Assembly (NCBI GenBank): GCA_026545225.1
Contig: CM048846.1
Span: 19,270,501 to 19,334,500 of the forward strand
Source: Cornus controversa
Taxonomy: Eukaryota; Streptophyta; Magnoliopsida; Cornales; Cornaceae
Length of the DNA stretch: 64,000 nt
Direction of reading: 5' to 3'
The notes below the pieces were generated by a model that saw only the letters and a list, made by a program, of their open reading frames with translations, was not told the origin of the DNA and made no database searches. Positions 23,216-34,346 of the stretch are shown here, one piece after another (positions within the stretch are counted from its first letter, which is position 1; every line of letters starts with the position of its first letter). A program made the translations under genes and the position numbers.

Positions 23216-24785
23216 GATAAGTTCTCTTCAAACCCGAAACTTCGGGATGACTTGTGAAGTGGTTTATGGAATTGAGTGAAATTGACATTTGTTACGAACC
23301 AAGAAAAGTAGTAAAAGACCAAGTACTTGCAGACTTTGTAGCAGAGTTCACCAATTCACCAAAAGGAGAATGGGCACCGTAGAAGAGGGGGAGAAATCAG
23401 TTCAACAAGATGTGGAAGACCAGATGGACCTAGATTACACATGGAAACTATTTGTAGATGGATCTTCAAATGCACAAGCTAGTGGCATGAGGATAATGAT
23501 TATTTGTCATGAGGGGGAGAGCTTTAAATACGCCCTACGATTTGGGTTCATTAGGCAACAAACAAAGAAGCTGAATGTTAAACTTTAATTGTAGGAAGAG
23601 TTCTTGGAATGCAATAACTAAAAGCTTACGCAGACTCCCAATTACTTGCTCGGAAGGTTCGCACAGAGTTTGAAATAAAAGGAGAAAAAAAGAATTCCTA
23701 GTCGCAAAAGATTCATGAACTAATTGCTCACTTCCAAAGATTCTCCATGACATAGATTCCTAGGGATGAGAACTCCAACGTTAATGCTCTTGCCCGCTTA
23801 GCAATTACACTAGAAGTTGCGGATGATGCAGTACCTTTGGAACATATGAAAGAGCCGAGTATAACAAATGAAGTACAGAACGAGGTGAATCAGGTGGCTC
23901 AAGACATGGAATGGCCTAATTCGCTTATCAAATATATCAGAAATGGTGAATTGTCATCTGACAAAGTGGAAGCATGCAAAGTAAGGATTAGGGCATCAAG
24001 GTATACTTCTATCAATGGAATCTTTTATAAAAGAGGGATCTCATTGCCTTACTTGCAATGCATTTCAGCGGACGAAGCTTGATATGTCATGTGAAGGAAA
24101 TTCACGAAGGGGACTGTAGAAATCATGCAAGGGGTAGGTCTTTGGCTTATAAGGCTATCGGGCAACGATATTATTGGCCCACTATATAGCAGGATACACT
24201 GGATTTTGTTAGGAAGCGGGACAAGTGCCAACGTTTTGCCAATATCCCCAAACAAGCCCCAGAAGAGTTAACTCCAACAACTGCTCCATGGCCTTTTGCC
24301 TAATGAGGAATAGACTTAATCGGTCCCTTGCCTATTGGAAAGGGCCAAACAAAGTTTACAATTGTAGCAATTAATTATTTTACCAAGTGGGTGGAAGTAG
24401 AGCCCTTGGACAAGATTGGAGAGAAGAATGTCATTAACTTCATTTAAAAATCAATTATATATAGGTTTGGAGTCCCGAGGATCATTGTCACAGACAATGA
24501 AAAATAGTTTGAAAGTACTCTCTTCCAAAATTTCTGTTTGGGGCATCATATCAAAAATCACTATTCCTCACCAGGACACCCGCAGGTGAATGGGCAAGCT
24601 AAATTCGCTAACAAAACTATACTTAAGATGATCAAGAAGTGTTTGCAAGCCTCCAAGGGTTTATGGCCAGTGCTACTACCGAGTGTCCTGTGAGCTTACA
24701 AGACAATGACTAAAGTACCTACTGGGGAAACACCTTATTTTTTAGCTTCAAAAATGAGACAGTTCTTCCAGTGAAAATGGATTAG
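23216..24785 (+). pseudogene. Tat-lineage gypsy second RNase H and integrase
   Basis: A second RNase-H-like domain starts at about 23,440 (WKLFVDGSSNAQASG, ALRFGF). This extra domain between RT-RH and integrase is characteristic of Tat/Ogre-lineage gypsy elements. Integrase follows: a zinc-binding region near 24,000-24,245 (GIFYKRG, LPYLQCIS, and KCQRFANIPKQ in broken frame), then the catalytic core (GIDLIGPLPIGKGQTKFTIV, FTKWVE, SSPGHPQVNGQAKF, PTGETPY). Stops and frame changes occur throughout, for example at 24,187 and 24,301. Confidence 0.85.
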
Positions 24786-25018
24786 TTGGCAAGTTATCGA
24801 ACTAAGCATTATGAGCCCAATCATAATGAAAAAGAATTGAAAGCTAACCCTAATTTCATTGAAGAAAGTATAGAACAAGTCCGAGTACGGGTGATAGCAT
24901 ATCAACAAGTCATGTCCCGGTATTACAATGCCCGAGTCAAGCAGAGGAGGTTTCAACTTGGAGACTTAGTCCTCCGTGAAATAACTCAGGCAACCAAACC
25001 TCCAGGCACTGGGAAACT
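24786..25018 (+). pseudogene. Gypsy integrase C-terminal tail, cut by an LTR
   Basis: The open frame reads YNARVKQRRFQLGDLVLREI and ends at PGTGKL, where the family normally continues into a WEGPY-type motif. At 25,019 it runs into a TGTAGAGA start of another LTR, so the polyprotein end and the 3' LTR of the Tat element are missing. Confidence 0.82.
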
Positions 25019-25400
25019 TGTAGAGATCTGAAATTTTTATTTATTTTTAGAAATGAGATTATAAATGAAATTGCATATGTTTTAAATATAATTTACCTAT
25101 GCAGGGACTTGTTTAGAGATCCGAAGAGTTTTGGGATCCATTTGACTTATTTTAAAATTTTGGGTTTTTGGGACCTGGGACGGGGGTCGGGTAAGCCCGA
25201 GGATCTGAATAATTTTTTAGAAAATTTTATTTTTTGGTTAGAGAACAATTAGAATATTAGGATATACAGAGTTTATTTAGAGGCCATAGCCGCTTTTGGA
25301 TTCGAAAACGGAGGTCGAGAAGGTACGTTAAGTGAATGAAAGACGTTTTGATCATTTTACACCCTAGGGCTTATAAATATCTGAAGCAAAATATTTACAA
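25019..25400 (+). mobile_element. Truncated gypsy LTR, 5' part only
   Basis: It begins TGTAGAGATCTGAAA and aligns in order with the first 380 bases or so of the larger LTR at 27,776. Shared landmarks are GGGACTTGTTTAGAG, a TTTTGGGT block, and AGATACGTTAAGT or AGGTACGTTAAGT. It stops where copy B's intron sequence begins, so the rest of the LTR was lost. Confidence 0.75.
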
Positions 25401-25441
25401 CCACTTGAAATGAATAAGAGATTCAACACTCATTAGTATTA

Positions 25442-26418
25442 TTAAAAAAAAAAAAAAAAAGGGAGGAAGTGCAAGCTTACCCCCATGGTAGGAGCGCCTA
25501 AAGATAGATATTTGACAGCAACTATTTCTCCGAGAATAACAAATACCGAATTAGCATGGTGTTTGGGAATCCCAAAAACATTAGCAGGCTGTTTGGTTGC
25601 CATAGTTTGTATAGTTTGTATAAAGCAGTCTCCAACGTTAACATCAGCTTTAACCAATGAGGTTAGGTTGTTTAGCACATAGCAAGGCAAGTAATCATCT
25701 TGGAGAGTAAGAGTTTCTCCAATGGTATCCATCTTAAAATTCTTCAGGGATGATATGGAGATATCAAATATGAGTCGAGTATCACTCCCAGTTTCTCCTT
25801 CAATGATCAGGTCCTTAAGAACAGGAGAATTACAGAAAAGATATTGGGGCACTTCACAGTTCGGCAAAAAAATTGAAATATGGAGGACTTTGAGACTTTT
25901 AAAATGGGTCGAGGAAGGAACATGAAACAGAAGTCGATATCCCAGTTTCAAGACCACCAATGTTTGGCTAGTGAAGAGGCTTCAAGGTAAGTCAAAATAT
26001 TTCTCAACTAGTTCATTAATCTGTATATCAAGTTCATGAACACCTCATCTTATGCCTACATTTATCCATGTACATATTCTGGATTTATCAACAGTGACTT
26101 TGTCACAATGCAAACGGAACTTCTGAATACAGGATAATTTATGATTGAGAAGTACTTGATCAACAAAGTTCATGAAATTGGAAGAACTGATCCTATTTGG
26201 AAAAAATATATCAACCGGTTTAAATCTCAAGTTGACATCGAAGACTAGAGTGGGAACAGAAGCTCAAAGGTGTTTCCATTTTGATGACATAATGATGATT
26301 CCCACTGCGTATTTTGTAGGAAGGAAAGAGAGAATGTGAACAAGAAGGGAGTCTGGCAAGCTGCTGATCCTATCTGCACTTTCTTTGAAGATCCCTCATG
26401 GTTTGAGATTGCAGCCAT
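25442..26418 (-). pseudogene. F-box/LRR/FBD pseudogene, copy B
   Basis: The ancestral start is ATG 26,416-26,418. Lesions relative to copies A and C: a deletion of about 10 nt between codons 11 and 18, which shifts the frame before the F-box; TGG changed to TGA at 26,264-26,266, at the W of KHLWASV; and an in-frame loss of about 19 residues in the LRR part (GETLTLQDDYLP, where A has GETYEDQRYGNG...). A 9-bp duplication gives IQTIQT. The frame 25,442-25,960 is still open (MVVLKLGYRLLFHVP...KYLSLG) up to the donor GTAAGC. Exons 2 and 3 are missing at its 3' side, where sequence meets the truncated LTR at about 25,400. Confidence 0.87.
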
Positions 26419-27775
26419 GGTTAATTCTGTAATGCAAAAATAAATAAGATAGTTAAAATGTTATATAATGCTAAGTAGAACAAATGAGAACCACTTAACA
26501 AATGTTGTAGTTAATGTATCTCCTCAAATTTTCAAAATGAAAGATTGGGTGCTGGATGACCCAGAGAGACAAAATGAGTTGGTGTTATTCGCAAGTAAAA
26601 AAAAAATATTGAGTTAATGAGTTGCCGTTATTCGTAAGTAAAAAAACAAAATGAGTTAATGAGTTGCCGTTATTTGTAAGTAAAAATAAATAAATTAGCA
26701 AGTAGTATATGAAATTGTTGAGAATTTTGTGCTAGTCAAGAAAAGAAAACAATATACAAAACAAAACAAAAAATGTGGCTATGGGAAATTTGATTGGAAG
26801 AAAAACACAGAGAAAGATGGAGCTCAAAAAATACAAAAGCTTACATGCAGATGGTTGGTCTCCTGCTTCAAGTACTTGGGCTCTTTGTTTTGCTAATGGA
26901 TCTTAAATTATGCATGTGATTTTGGACAGTTGGTCTTCCTGCTTCAAACTCTTCTACTGTTCATTTCAAATCAGTTATGACACAACCAATTATTTCCGTA
27001 TTTATTTGGTGAAGCTGAAAATTTTATAGCGGTCTTTCAAAGTATATATTTTTTAACTTCTGTTTCTTGAGTTTGGGTTGGTTTTTGTAATCCTTTGGCT
27101 GACCTTTGGGTTGGTTTGGCCTGTCTTGTTTTTTTGTTTAGGCCCGGGGTATGCCCGTTTTACATGTTCCAATGAGGACAAAAATGTATGCTACTTGTCT
27201 ATGTACAAAAACTGTCAATCGACACATTATTGCTTTCATACCATCTTAATCACAATCTACTCCCAAAATTCCTTTTAAAGGTGTTCCTTTAATATTTAAT
27301 ATCCTTTTACCACACACATACATAGATACATACATATATATATTAATATATATATTTACATGCATCTAGTTATCTCCAACCCAATTGACCCTATACTTGT
27401 GTGGCTCTTTTACTTTCAGCATGTGAGGTTCACTAATTCAATTTTTTTTTCTTTCTTTTTTGTTTTTTTTTAGTCTTTTTTTTTTGGCAAATAATGAACA
27501 TATAAGTTTTCAGAATAAGTAAAATATAAAATAATATTCACCTTGATGTTATGGCACTATAGAACTCTTTTTACTCTGAAAAAGAACTGAAGTTTTAATT
27601 ATGTAATAATCTAGAATTAGCATATACTAGAATTTTAGTTGTTTAGTTAAACTTCTAGATAATCTGTATAAGTAAAAAGGATACCATATATGTCCAAATT
27701 GTTTCTAAAAAAGTTTCCACGGAAATTATGATTGAAGGTGGAAACAATTTTCTGATTGTTTTACGAGATATAATC
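26419..27775. other. 5' flank of copy B
   Basis: No gene is seen. It aligns with the copy A flank and holds the empty site of the 8358 SINE at about 26,918-26,932. About 26,575-26,690 contains a short tandem array of GAGTTGCCGTTATTCGTAAG-like units (three). About 27,060-27,150 matches 44,035-44,095 and 58,445-58,500 (TTTGGGTTGGT). About 27,650-27,770 matches 59,360-59,470, just before the LTR insertion. Confidence 0.6.
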
Positions 27776-29007
27776 TGTAGAGACCAAGTCTAATTTTGAT
27801 CGATTTTTTTTTTATTCATCATTTTTGTTATAAATGCATTTTAAATGATATTTAGCATGTTTTAAATGTAGGAAATATGTTTGGGGACTTGTTTAGAGGT
27901 TCCGAAAAGTTTTGAAAATGTTTGGGTAACTTTGAGAATTTTGGGTCGGTGGGTCCCAAGAAACAGGTCGAGTAGACCCAAAAATCTGAAATTTTTTTGA
28001 AAAATATTTATTTTTTATTTTGGGCCAAATGAAATGTTTAATGAGCTAAAGAAGTGATTTCGGAGTCGTAGCTACTTTCGGAATAAAAAACGGAGCTTGA
28101 AAGATACGTTAAGTAACTTAAGGGCAAAATAGTCATTTTGCACCTGGTGAGATGTCAATTCACTTAAGTGTATATTGCTAGGACAAAATAGAGAGATAGA
28201 AATCAGCCATTGTTGCCCTCTCAAGCTCTCATTCTTCTCCATTCTTTTTCCTTTGTTTTGAGTACCTTAGAGTGAGATTTGAAACTTGTTCCAAGAGAGA
28301 AAGTTACTCCTCTCTTCTCCCTCTTCACTTTGGTGGGTTCTAAGTCTCTCATTAGAGAGTTCCAAAATTTGAGGGTGATTGAAGTTTGGATTTAGGCTTC
28401 GTCCAAGAAGGAAAGTTCATTCTCCTTGTCCCGATCTACGATTCTACGGAAAGAAAGAGTGGTTTGGAAAAACTTGAAATTTGGTGAATTCTAGAGCTTG
28501 TTAGAAAAAGTTCCAAACTTGAGGTAGGGATGTTTTTTCCCTCTTAGTTGTTGATTGTCGATTCTAGGGTTGGGAGAATTTAGGATTGTGTGTATGTATG
28601 GGTGAGTGGTAGGAGTTGAGTGAATTATCTTTCCCCTCTTTACATTATGTAATTATACATGCCAGAATTATTCATTATATGATGTGTAATGAATTGTGAA
28701 GTTATACTTGCAATTTATATGAAATGAGAGCATGTTTTGTTATGTGATGTATTGTATGCATATGAGATCTGTACGCATGAGTTGAAGCATATATCTAGTT
28801 ATATGAGAATTGAGTAAATGATATGCATGCTAGAATTGCTATAGCAAGAATGTGCATTGAAAAACATGAGAATTATATGTTATGTGAAGTATACATGTCT
28901 TATGAGCATGTATACGTGTATATCAAAGGGTTGTCCAAGTATAACATACGTAGAATTCGGAAGTGACCAACTATGTAGTGAAATGGTGAGAATACTCACA
29001 ATGGGAT

Positions 29008-29206
29008 GATTGTCGGAGATGCCCAATCATACCCCAAGTGTAGCGATTGTCGGAATTGCCCAATCACTAGTGCAAGGCTTATATAATACCGTGAATGTAT
29101 AACCATCGGAATTGCCCCATCATACGAGTGTCATCGGAGTTAACCAACACTTTGGTTTTGTCGAAGTGGCCTAACACTACATGATCGTCGGAGTTGACCA
29201 ATCATG
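29008..29206 (+). repeat. Array of hairpin-forming repeats inside the LTR
   Basis: Six degenerate units carry a TCGGARTTGMCC-like core between inverted arms, for example ATGATTG...CAATCAT (29,008-29,031), CGATTG...CAATCA (29,044-29,066), GTGT...ACAC (29,129-29,150) and ATGATC...AATCAT (29,180-29,203). The arms differ between units while several still pair within a unit. Confidence 0.65.
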
Positions 29207-29874
29207 TCTATGTATTGAATTATGACCGAATAAAATGCAAATATCTTGATGCTTATATGTTTCGACTATTAAGCATGCTATGTGGAATAAATGCATACTT
29301 ATTAAGTTACATTGAGTTGATTCACATGAGAACATTGATATATGTCATATAGTGTAGTGATATCATGGTTGCATATCATGAGGTTGGTGCCGGGTCGATG
29401 CCTAGGTGGGTTAGGGCACTCTTACTGAGCGGAATTGTATGCTCACCTCTCTCCCTCAAACCTTTTTACAAATAAGGCGCCAATGACAGACGGTGCATGA
29501 ATATCTAAGTGGAGTTCCTTTTTGGCATTTTGGGCTTATTTTTGGATATCTTATATGTGGCTATCCATGTCGGCTTGTGGCATGTTGATTTATTATAGTT
29601 GTAGTCATAATTGAATTATTAATGTTTTTGGACAATTTACATGTAATTCATATAATGACTATGAACTTGGGACCACATTTGTAAGATGTATGAATTGGAT
29701 TCAAAGTATGAATGGATCTTATGTTTATGCATTGATGATTTATTTGCATGAAAAGTATGAGAATTGACATTTCAAGTATGTAGCAAAGTAGTATGAATGA
29801 CTCTAGAGTGTCAGAATAGACTTTGGATGTAAAATGGAACAAGCGTGATGAACCAGCGAATTCTGTAGAAGGTG

Positions 29875-30077
29875 ATTTCAATCGTGCGAAATGCCCATTT
29901 CGCATTATCAAAATGTTTTCAATTGTGCGAGATGGTATCGAAAATTTTGATAGAAGATAGGTCAAATTCCAGGGGATTTTCGATAGATCTTCACACGAAC
30001 TTCGATTGAGTGAGAATTTCGATCATGCGAAACCTAGTTTCCGATTGTGCAAAATGAGCACTTCGATTGTGCAAAAT
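29875..30077 (+). repeat. Degenerate TTCGATTGTGCGAAAT motif repeats
   Basis: About six copies of a motif close to TTCGATTGTGCGAAAT are spread over 200 bases, at about 29,878, 29,920, 30,001, 30,017, 30,041 and 30,062, at uneven spacing. They lie near the 3' end of the LTR. Confidence 0.7.
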
Positions 30078-30253
30078 ATTGCAACCCACATAGTGTTGGA
30101 TACATATGTAGGACAAGTGGTGGGGTCCATTGAGATTAGTTGATGATGCATTGTATATGCGGATGTGTAAGAATGTGATTAAACTTCTGCGGTTAAACAA
30201 AAGTTAAGACGGTTCATTAGGGTTTAATAGACGGGTTCACCTTCGGTTTCCGG

Positions 30254-32283
30254 GATCAAACATTTTAAGTTACCCCATGTTTTGGAACTCAAACTAAAAG
30301 TTTGCTCATGATTGGAACTAAGCAACAAATAAATATCAATATTGTTTGATGATCAATTTAAAAGATTTAAGCTGATCAATCCTAGACCATGTTCACTAAT
30401 TAGAGGGATTGTATTCAATAAGAAGGAAGCAAGGACAGATTAAGGATGAGAATCAGAAATGATGGAAACCTACAAATTGGAACTGTGGAAGAGGCATTGA
30501 ACACATTTAACTATTAATCATTGCAGCTCAAAAGAGCAGAGTAACAATAACTATCAATCATGATGGCACAACATTAAATAAAGTACCAGCTATAACATTC
30601 CCATATAACATATACAAAAGAAAGCAAAAATGAAAATGCTAGAATATGGGGGGTAAAGTCCTTGCCAATTTGACGCAGGTGGTGAGTGACAGTAATACTC
30701 TCTAAAGTACTATTGGTTGGTTCTAATGTCACAACTCACAACCACCAACTTGGAACAAACAATGAAGCAAAGCATGCTAAAATAAAAAGGGATAAATGAA
30801 AATTTCACATTGAGAAGAAAAATCAAGAAAAATCAGGAGTGAGAGGGATGAACACAATATTGCAGGGTTCAACAATGTCGAGCAATAAAAAGATAACCAA
30901 GGAAAATTACTTCACATAGAGATAAAAAATTAGCCAAGCAAATCACAAGGCTCAACAAAATCAAGAGATCGTGTTGAAAAGTTTACCGTCAGCTAAGATA
31001 TTTGCCGGAGAAATGAGGTAGATCTGATTTTTGCTAAAAGAACACTTCTAGATCTGCTTTTTCGCCGGAGAAATGAGGTAGATCTGATTTTTGCTAAAAG
31101 AACACTTCTAGATCTGCTTTGTGACGGAGAAATGGGCATCTCACAGAGAATTGAGAGGAAGCTGATTCAATGAGTGTGCGCCAGGAGCTGTCTTTGCCCG
31201 AAAAATGGGAAGATCCGAAAGCTGGTCGTCTGTGGAGGAAACAGCGATTCAGAGGAATTTACGTGTGGTTTATTAACCCAAATGGTTTATCGAGAAACGG
31301 GTTGGGATAAACACACAAAAAAAACAAGGCAAACGGGCCAACCCCACCCAACCCAATAAACCTGTCCAACCCGAAAATTGTCAAGAACTAGATAACCCTA
31401 ACCCAAGATTGAATTAGGGTCGGGCATGGACAACAGAAATCTTTGCTGAGAGAGGTCAGTAGATTGGGGATTGAGGTTTATGCTTCTTTAATTTGTTAAA
31501 TTTGGGACTGAACAATAAGTTGAAAACCTCACTGGTCCCGACTTAAAGTCACATAATTTTTTTAAATGGGTATCGCTCTTGCGATTTGTGCACGCTCCAA
31601 GTCTTGTGCTCCAGGCGCACTCTCGCTCCGCAACTCTCTTTGTATAACATAGAATTTTTCGCTTTCATGCTCCCGCTCTACGTGACTTATGTCCCAACTT
31701 CTGTCACTTAATGATCTTAGCTATCTTTCCTTAACCGTGAAATCTAATCACCCATTAACCATTGCATAAAAATAAGCCTAGGAAAGTTATAGGCCGTTCA
31801 ATTTTTCAAAAATATTTCTCAAAAACTCCTAAAATTATAAAATAGTATTATCTAAAAAAGGCATTTTTTAACTGCGTTTTTCATAAAATTGTTACTGATT
31901 TTTCAGTTATCTAATAACAAAAACTGATCCTATATATTCACAAAAAGTCACAACCCACTCTTTCTGTTCATTATCACCACCACCACATCTTGTATTTTCT
32001 ATAAAATATAGTTTTCTCAATCTTCTCATACAAAATCATTGTTAGAGCACCAGACCTCATCGAAGAGCCAGTCACAGTACTTGTTGGATGTGGTGTATAT
32101 AGGATAAAGTGTAAAAAAAAACCATGTCATATACGTAATGTGCACAGCATATAACTCCTATTTAGTATGGGCATATAACTCCTTGACATTTGAAAAATGT
32201 GTGCAAATTGTCCCCTCCCAATATTTCTGACAAAAAAATGAGATGAAAATCCCAAAATATCCCTTTTAAATAATGTGTGGAGC
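30254..32283. other. 3' flank of copy C and related blocks
   Basis: No gene is supported. Sequence from 30,254 to about 30,760 is the co-duplicated 3' block (compare 5630-5990 and 59,480-60,700). It includes the local duplication at 31,004-31,123. About 31,920-32,105 matches 4045-4240. A 61-codon frame at 31,174 has no recognisable homology. Confidence 0.55.
31004..31123. repeat. 60-bp tandem duplication
   Basis: Two near-identical 60-bp copies lie at 31,004-31,063 and 31,064-31,123, each starting GCCGGAGAAATGAGGTAGAT, with a decayed third start at about 31,124. Confidence 0.92.
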
Positions 32284-32291
32284 CTGATAGC

Positions 32292-32893
32292 TTGGGATGA
32301 CAATGGGTCGGTTATGGGGTGGGGATTCCCATCCCCATCCCCATAACCGTTTGATTTTGTAAACCCCATAACCGCCCCATAACCGGTTATAAATTCCTCC
32401 CTTCACCCCATCCCCGCCCCATAACCGATAGAACTCACCCCGTCCCAAACCTCCCCGCCCCATTACCGGTTAAAACTCAAATATTTTAAAAATTCAATTT
32501 TTTTTGAAGTTTCAACAAAACCATATAAAACTAACCATACATTCCTCTAACATAAAACTAACATAGAATATCATCCTTCCTGGCAAGAACAAGGAAAGAA
32601 TCACAATCAAATCATCGTAAACTAGGAGAGAGGAGTGAGATTAGGGCTAAGGTTTTCTATTTAAGTATATAAACATATAAGTAATATAATATAATAACAT
32701 ATTAAGTGTAGTATAATCGGGGCGGGTTTTAAATGGGGTGGGGCAACCTTGCCCCGTCCCCGCCCCGAAATGACCGGGTTTTAACTAACAAAACCCATCC
32801 CCGTTCCATTAACATAAACGGTTCCCCAAACCCGTTTTAAATGTGTTGGGGTAGGGCGGGTCCCCGCTGGGTTGGGAATTTTTGCCATCCCTA
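32292..32893. mobile_element. hAT-type MITE with 8-bp target duplication
   Basis: The ends are TTGGGATGACAA (left) and, on the minus strand, TAGGGATGGCAAA (right), the plant hAT TIR style. They are flanked by perfect 8-bp copies CTGATAGC at 32,284-32,291 and 32,894-32,901. The subterminal regions are GC-rich with repeated CCCCATAACCG (left) and CCCCGCCCC blocks, and the centre is AT-rich. It has no transposase, and its small minus-strand frames come from the repeats. Confidence 0.9.
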
Positions 32894-32901
32894 CTGATAG
32901 C

Positions 32902-34346
32902 TCACTCAAGTGTGGGTGGACCACCTTACCGGGTGAGAAGTCAAGTTTAGTAGACCAAAATGCTTTGTGCCATGTTTGGATGACTCCCTTTCTCTTTGAA
33001 TAGCATTTTTTCTCTCTCTACACATCTTACATGCTCTCTCTCTCTCCAACATCTCTCTCTATTCTCTCTCCCTACAACATCTCTCTCTCTATCTTTCCAT
33101 CCATGCCCAGTAGTCTATCTCTCTATATAGTCTACACATATACACACAAATAGATTTAGATGTGTGTGTGTGTGCGTATATATATAGATGCAAACATGAT
33201 CAGTTCATGTGAAGAGAACCATGGAAAATTCGAGGAGAATTTTTCATAAAGAAGCAAGACAAAGAAAGTGAAAAACAAACCCAGAATCTAGTAAATGTAA
33301 CCTAAAAATTAAAAATCAAAATCTCAATATCTGCTCACCAATTTGACCCATTTGGCATCTTGTCAAATTGTCAACAGAAGCCCACCACTGTTCACCATCT
33401 TGTCTTGATTACCTGCAACTTCCACCTACCAAGAAGACAATTACACTATCAGTAAGAAGCTTTCATCATTTCTCTCTGTTTACTCTCTCTCTCTCTCTCT
33501 CTCTAACATTCCTTTCTTTTACCTTTATGGCATCGTTGACCATGTTCTTTCTAGGAGTGTAGGAATGTTATGTCAGAAATAGGGCTTCCCTACACCATCC
33601 ATCTTGTTCAAAGCACATTAGTGCACCACTGATGCAGTACTTTGTTCTAATGCTACTCTTTTACAGGATAGCTAGCACAAAATTACACTTAATATTCTCT
33701 TGTAGTGACTAGTCATGGGATAGACTTCGATATTTCAATCCAACCCCATCTGCTCTATGTCATTATTTTTAGCACAATCAGTATTCAGAAAGCCATTACT
33801 AGAATGAAAGAAAATGGCCAATTAAAACAGATGTGAGAAGAAAACAAATACAAAATGGTAGGAAAGTGTATTATGTTGTAGGGTTGGTTAGGTCCCTTCT
33901 ACCTTCAATATCTTTTGGAAAATGCTAGATTATGGAGGGAAAGTCCTTGACAATTTGATACAATAGTATATAGTGCACCATGGTCTAATGTCACAACCAC
34001 CAACTTGGAACAAACAATGGGATCTCTTGAACTCCCTAGTGGTGAATTGACACAAAAACTCTCTGAAGTACTGTCGGTTGGCTCAATTTTAATATAAATC
34101 GCATTTTTAAGCAGTACGGCTAGATAATTGAAATTGTTGATAAAAGCTCGCCAAATTTTACATTCGGTCTTAAAGCAATAGAATTAAAAATAGGTTTTTG
34201 AAACAAAAATCAATAATTTTCTCATCAGGAATAAATGTAAACAAAAAAAGAAAAAAACTTAAGAGAAGTTTTTAAGAAAGTAAAATTTGAGAGGTTATCA
34301 AACCACTCGGAATCAGTAGCAGTTTCTTGAGAAACTTCCTCTCTTG
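32902..34346. other. Non-coding, 3' of copy C
   Basis: It contains CT-rich tracts at about 33,010-33,090 and 33,485-33,505 and a TG/TA tract near 33,162-33,184. About 33,900-34,030 is the block next to the FBD end in other copies (compare 56,400-56,500). The sequence just below 34,347 still resembles the last FBD codons that are lost beyond the TAG. Confidence 0.55.

Larger units (their letters stand above)
27776..30253 (+). mobile_element. Solo-type gypsy LTR, about 2.5 kb
   Basis: It begins TGTAGAGACCAAGTC and interrupts co-duplicated flank: the sequence left of 27,775 (ACGAGATA) and right of about 30,254 (GATCAAACATTTTAAG) is contiguous in the relative at about 59,453-59,490, apart from about 12 target bases lost. 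It contains no pol domains. Long LTRs with GGGTCGGTGGGTCC- and ACGTTAAGT-type blocks, internal repeats and the CTTACTGAGCGG segment (about 29,435) fit Tekay/Del-type chromovirus LTRs, but this lineage call is by resemblance. The right end and a target duplication cannot be fixed. Frames at 29,648-30,200 are chance ORFs. Confidence 0.65.

Noticed and set aside
29648-30200. Minus-strand frames of 105 and 69 codons
   Set aside because: They lie within the gypsy LTR and its repeat motifs.
25019-30253. F-box copy B lying between two related LTRs in the same orientation, suggesting retrotransposon capture of the gene
   Set aside because: Copy B keeps splice signals and co-duplicated flank up to 27,775, and that flank resumes beyond the right LTR as in copy G. 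Tandem duplication followed by LTR insertion explains it better.
32127-32463. Glycine-rich minus-strand frames
   Set aside because: They arise from GGTTATGGGG repeats in the hAT MITE subterminal region.
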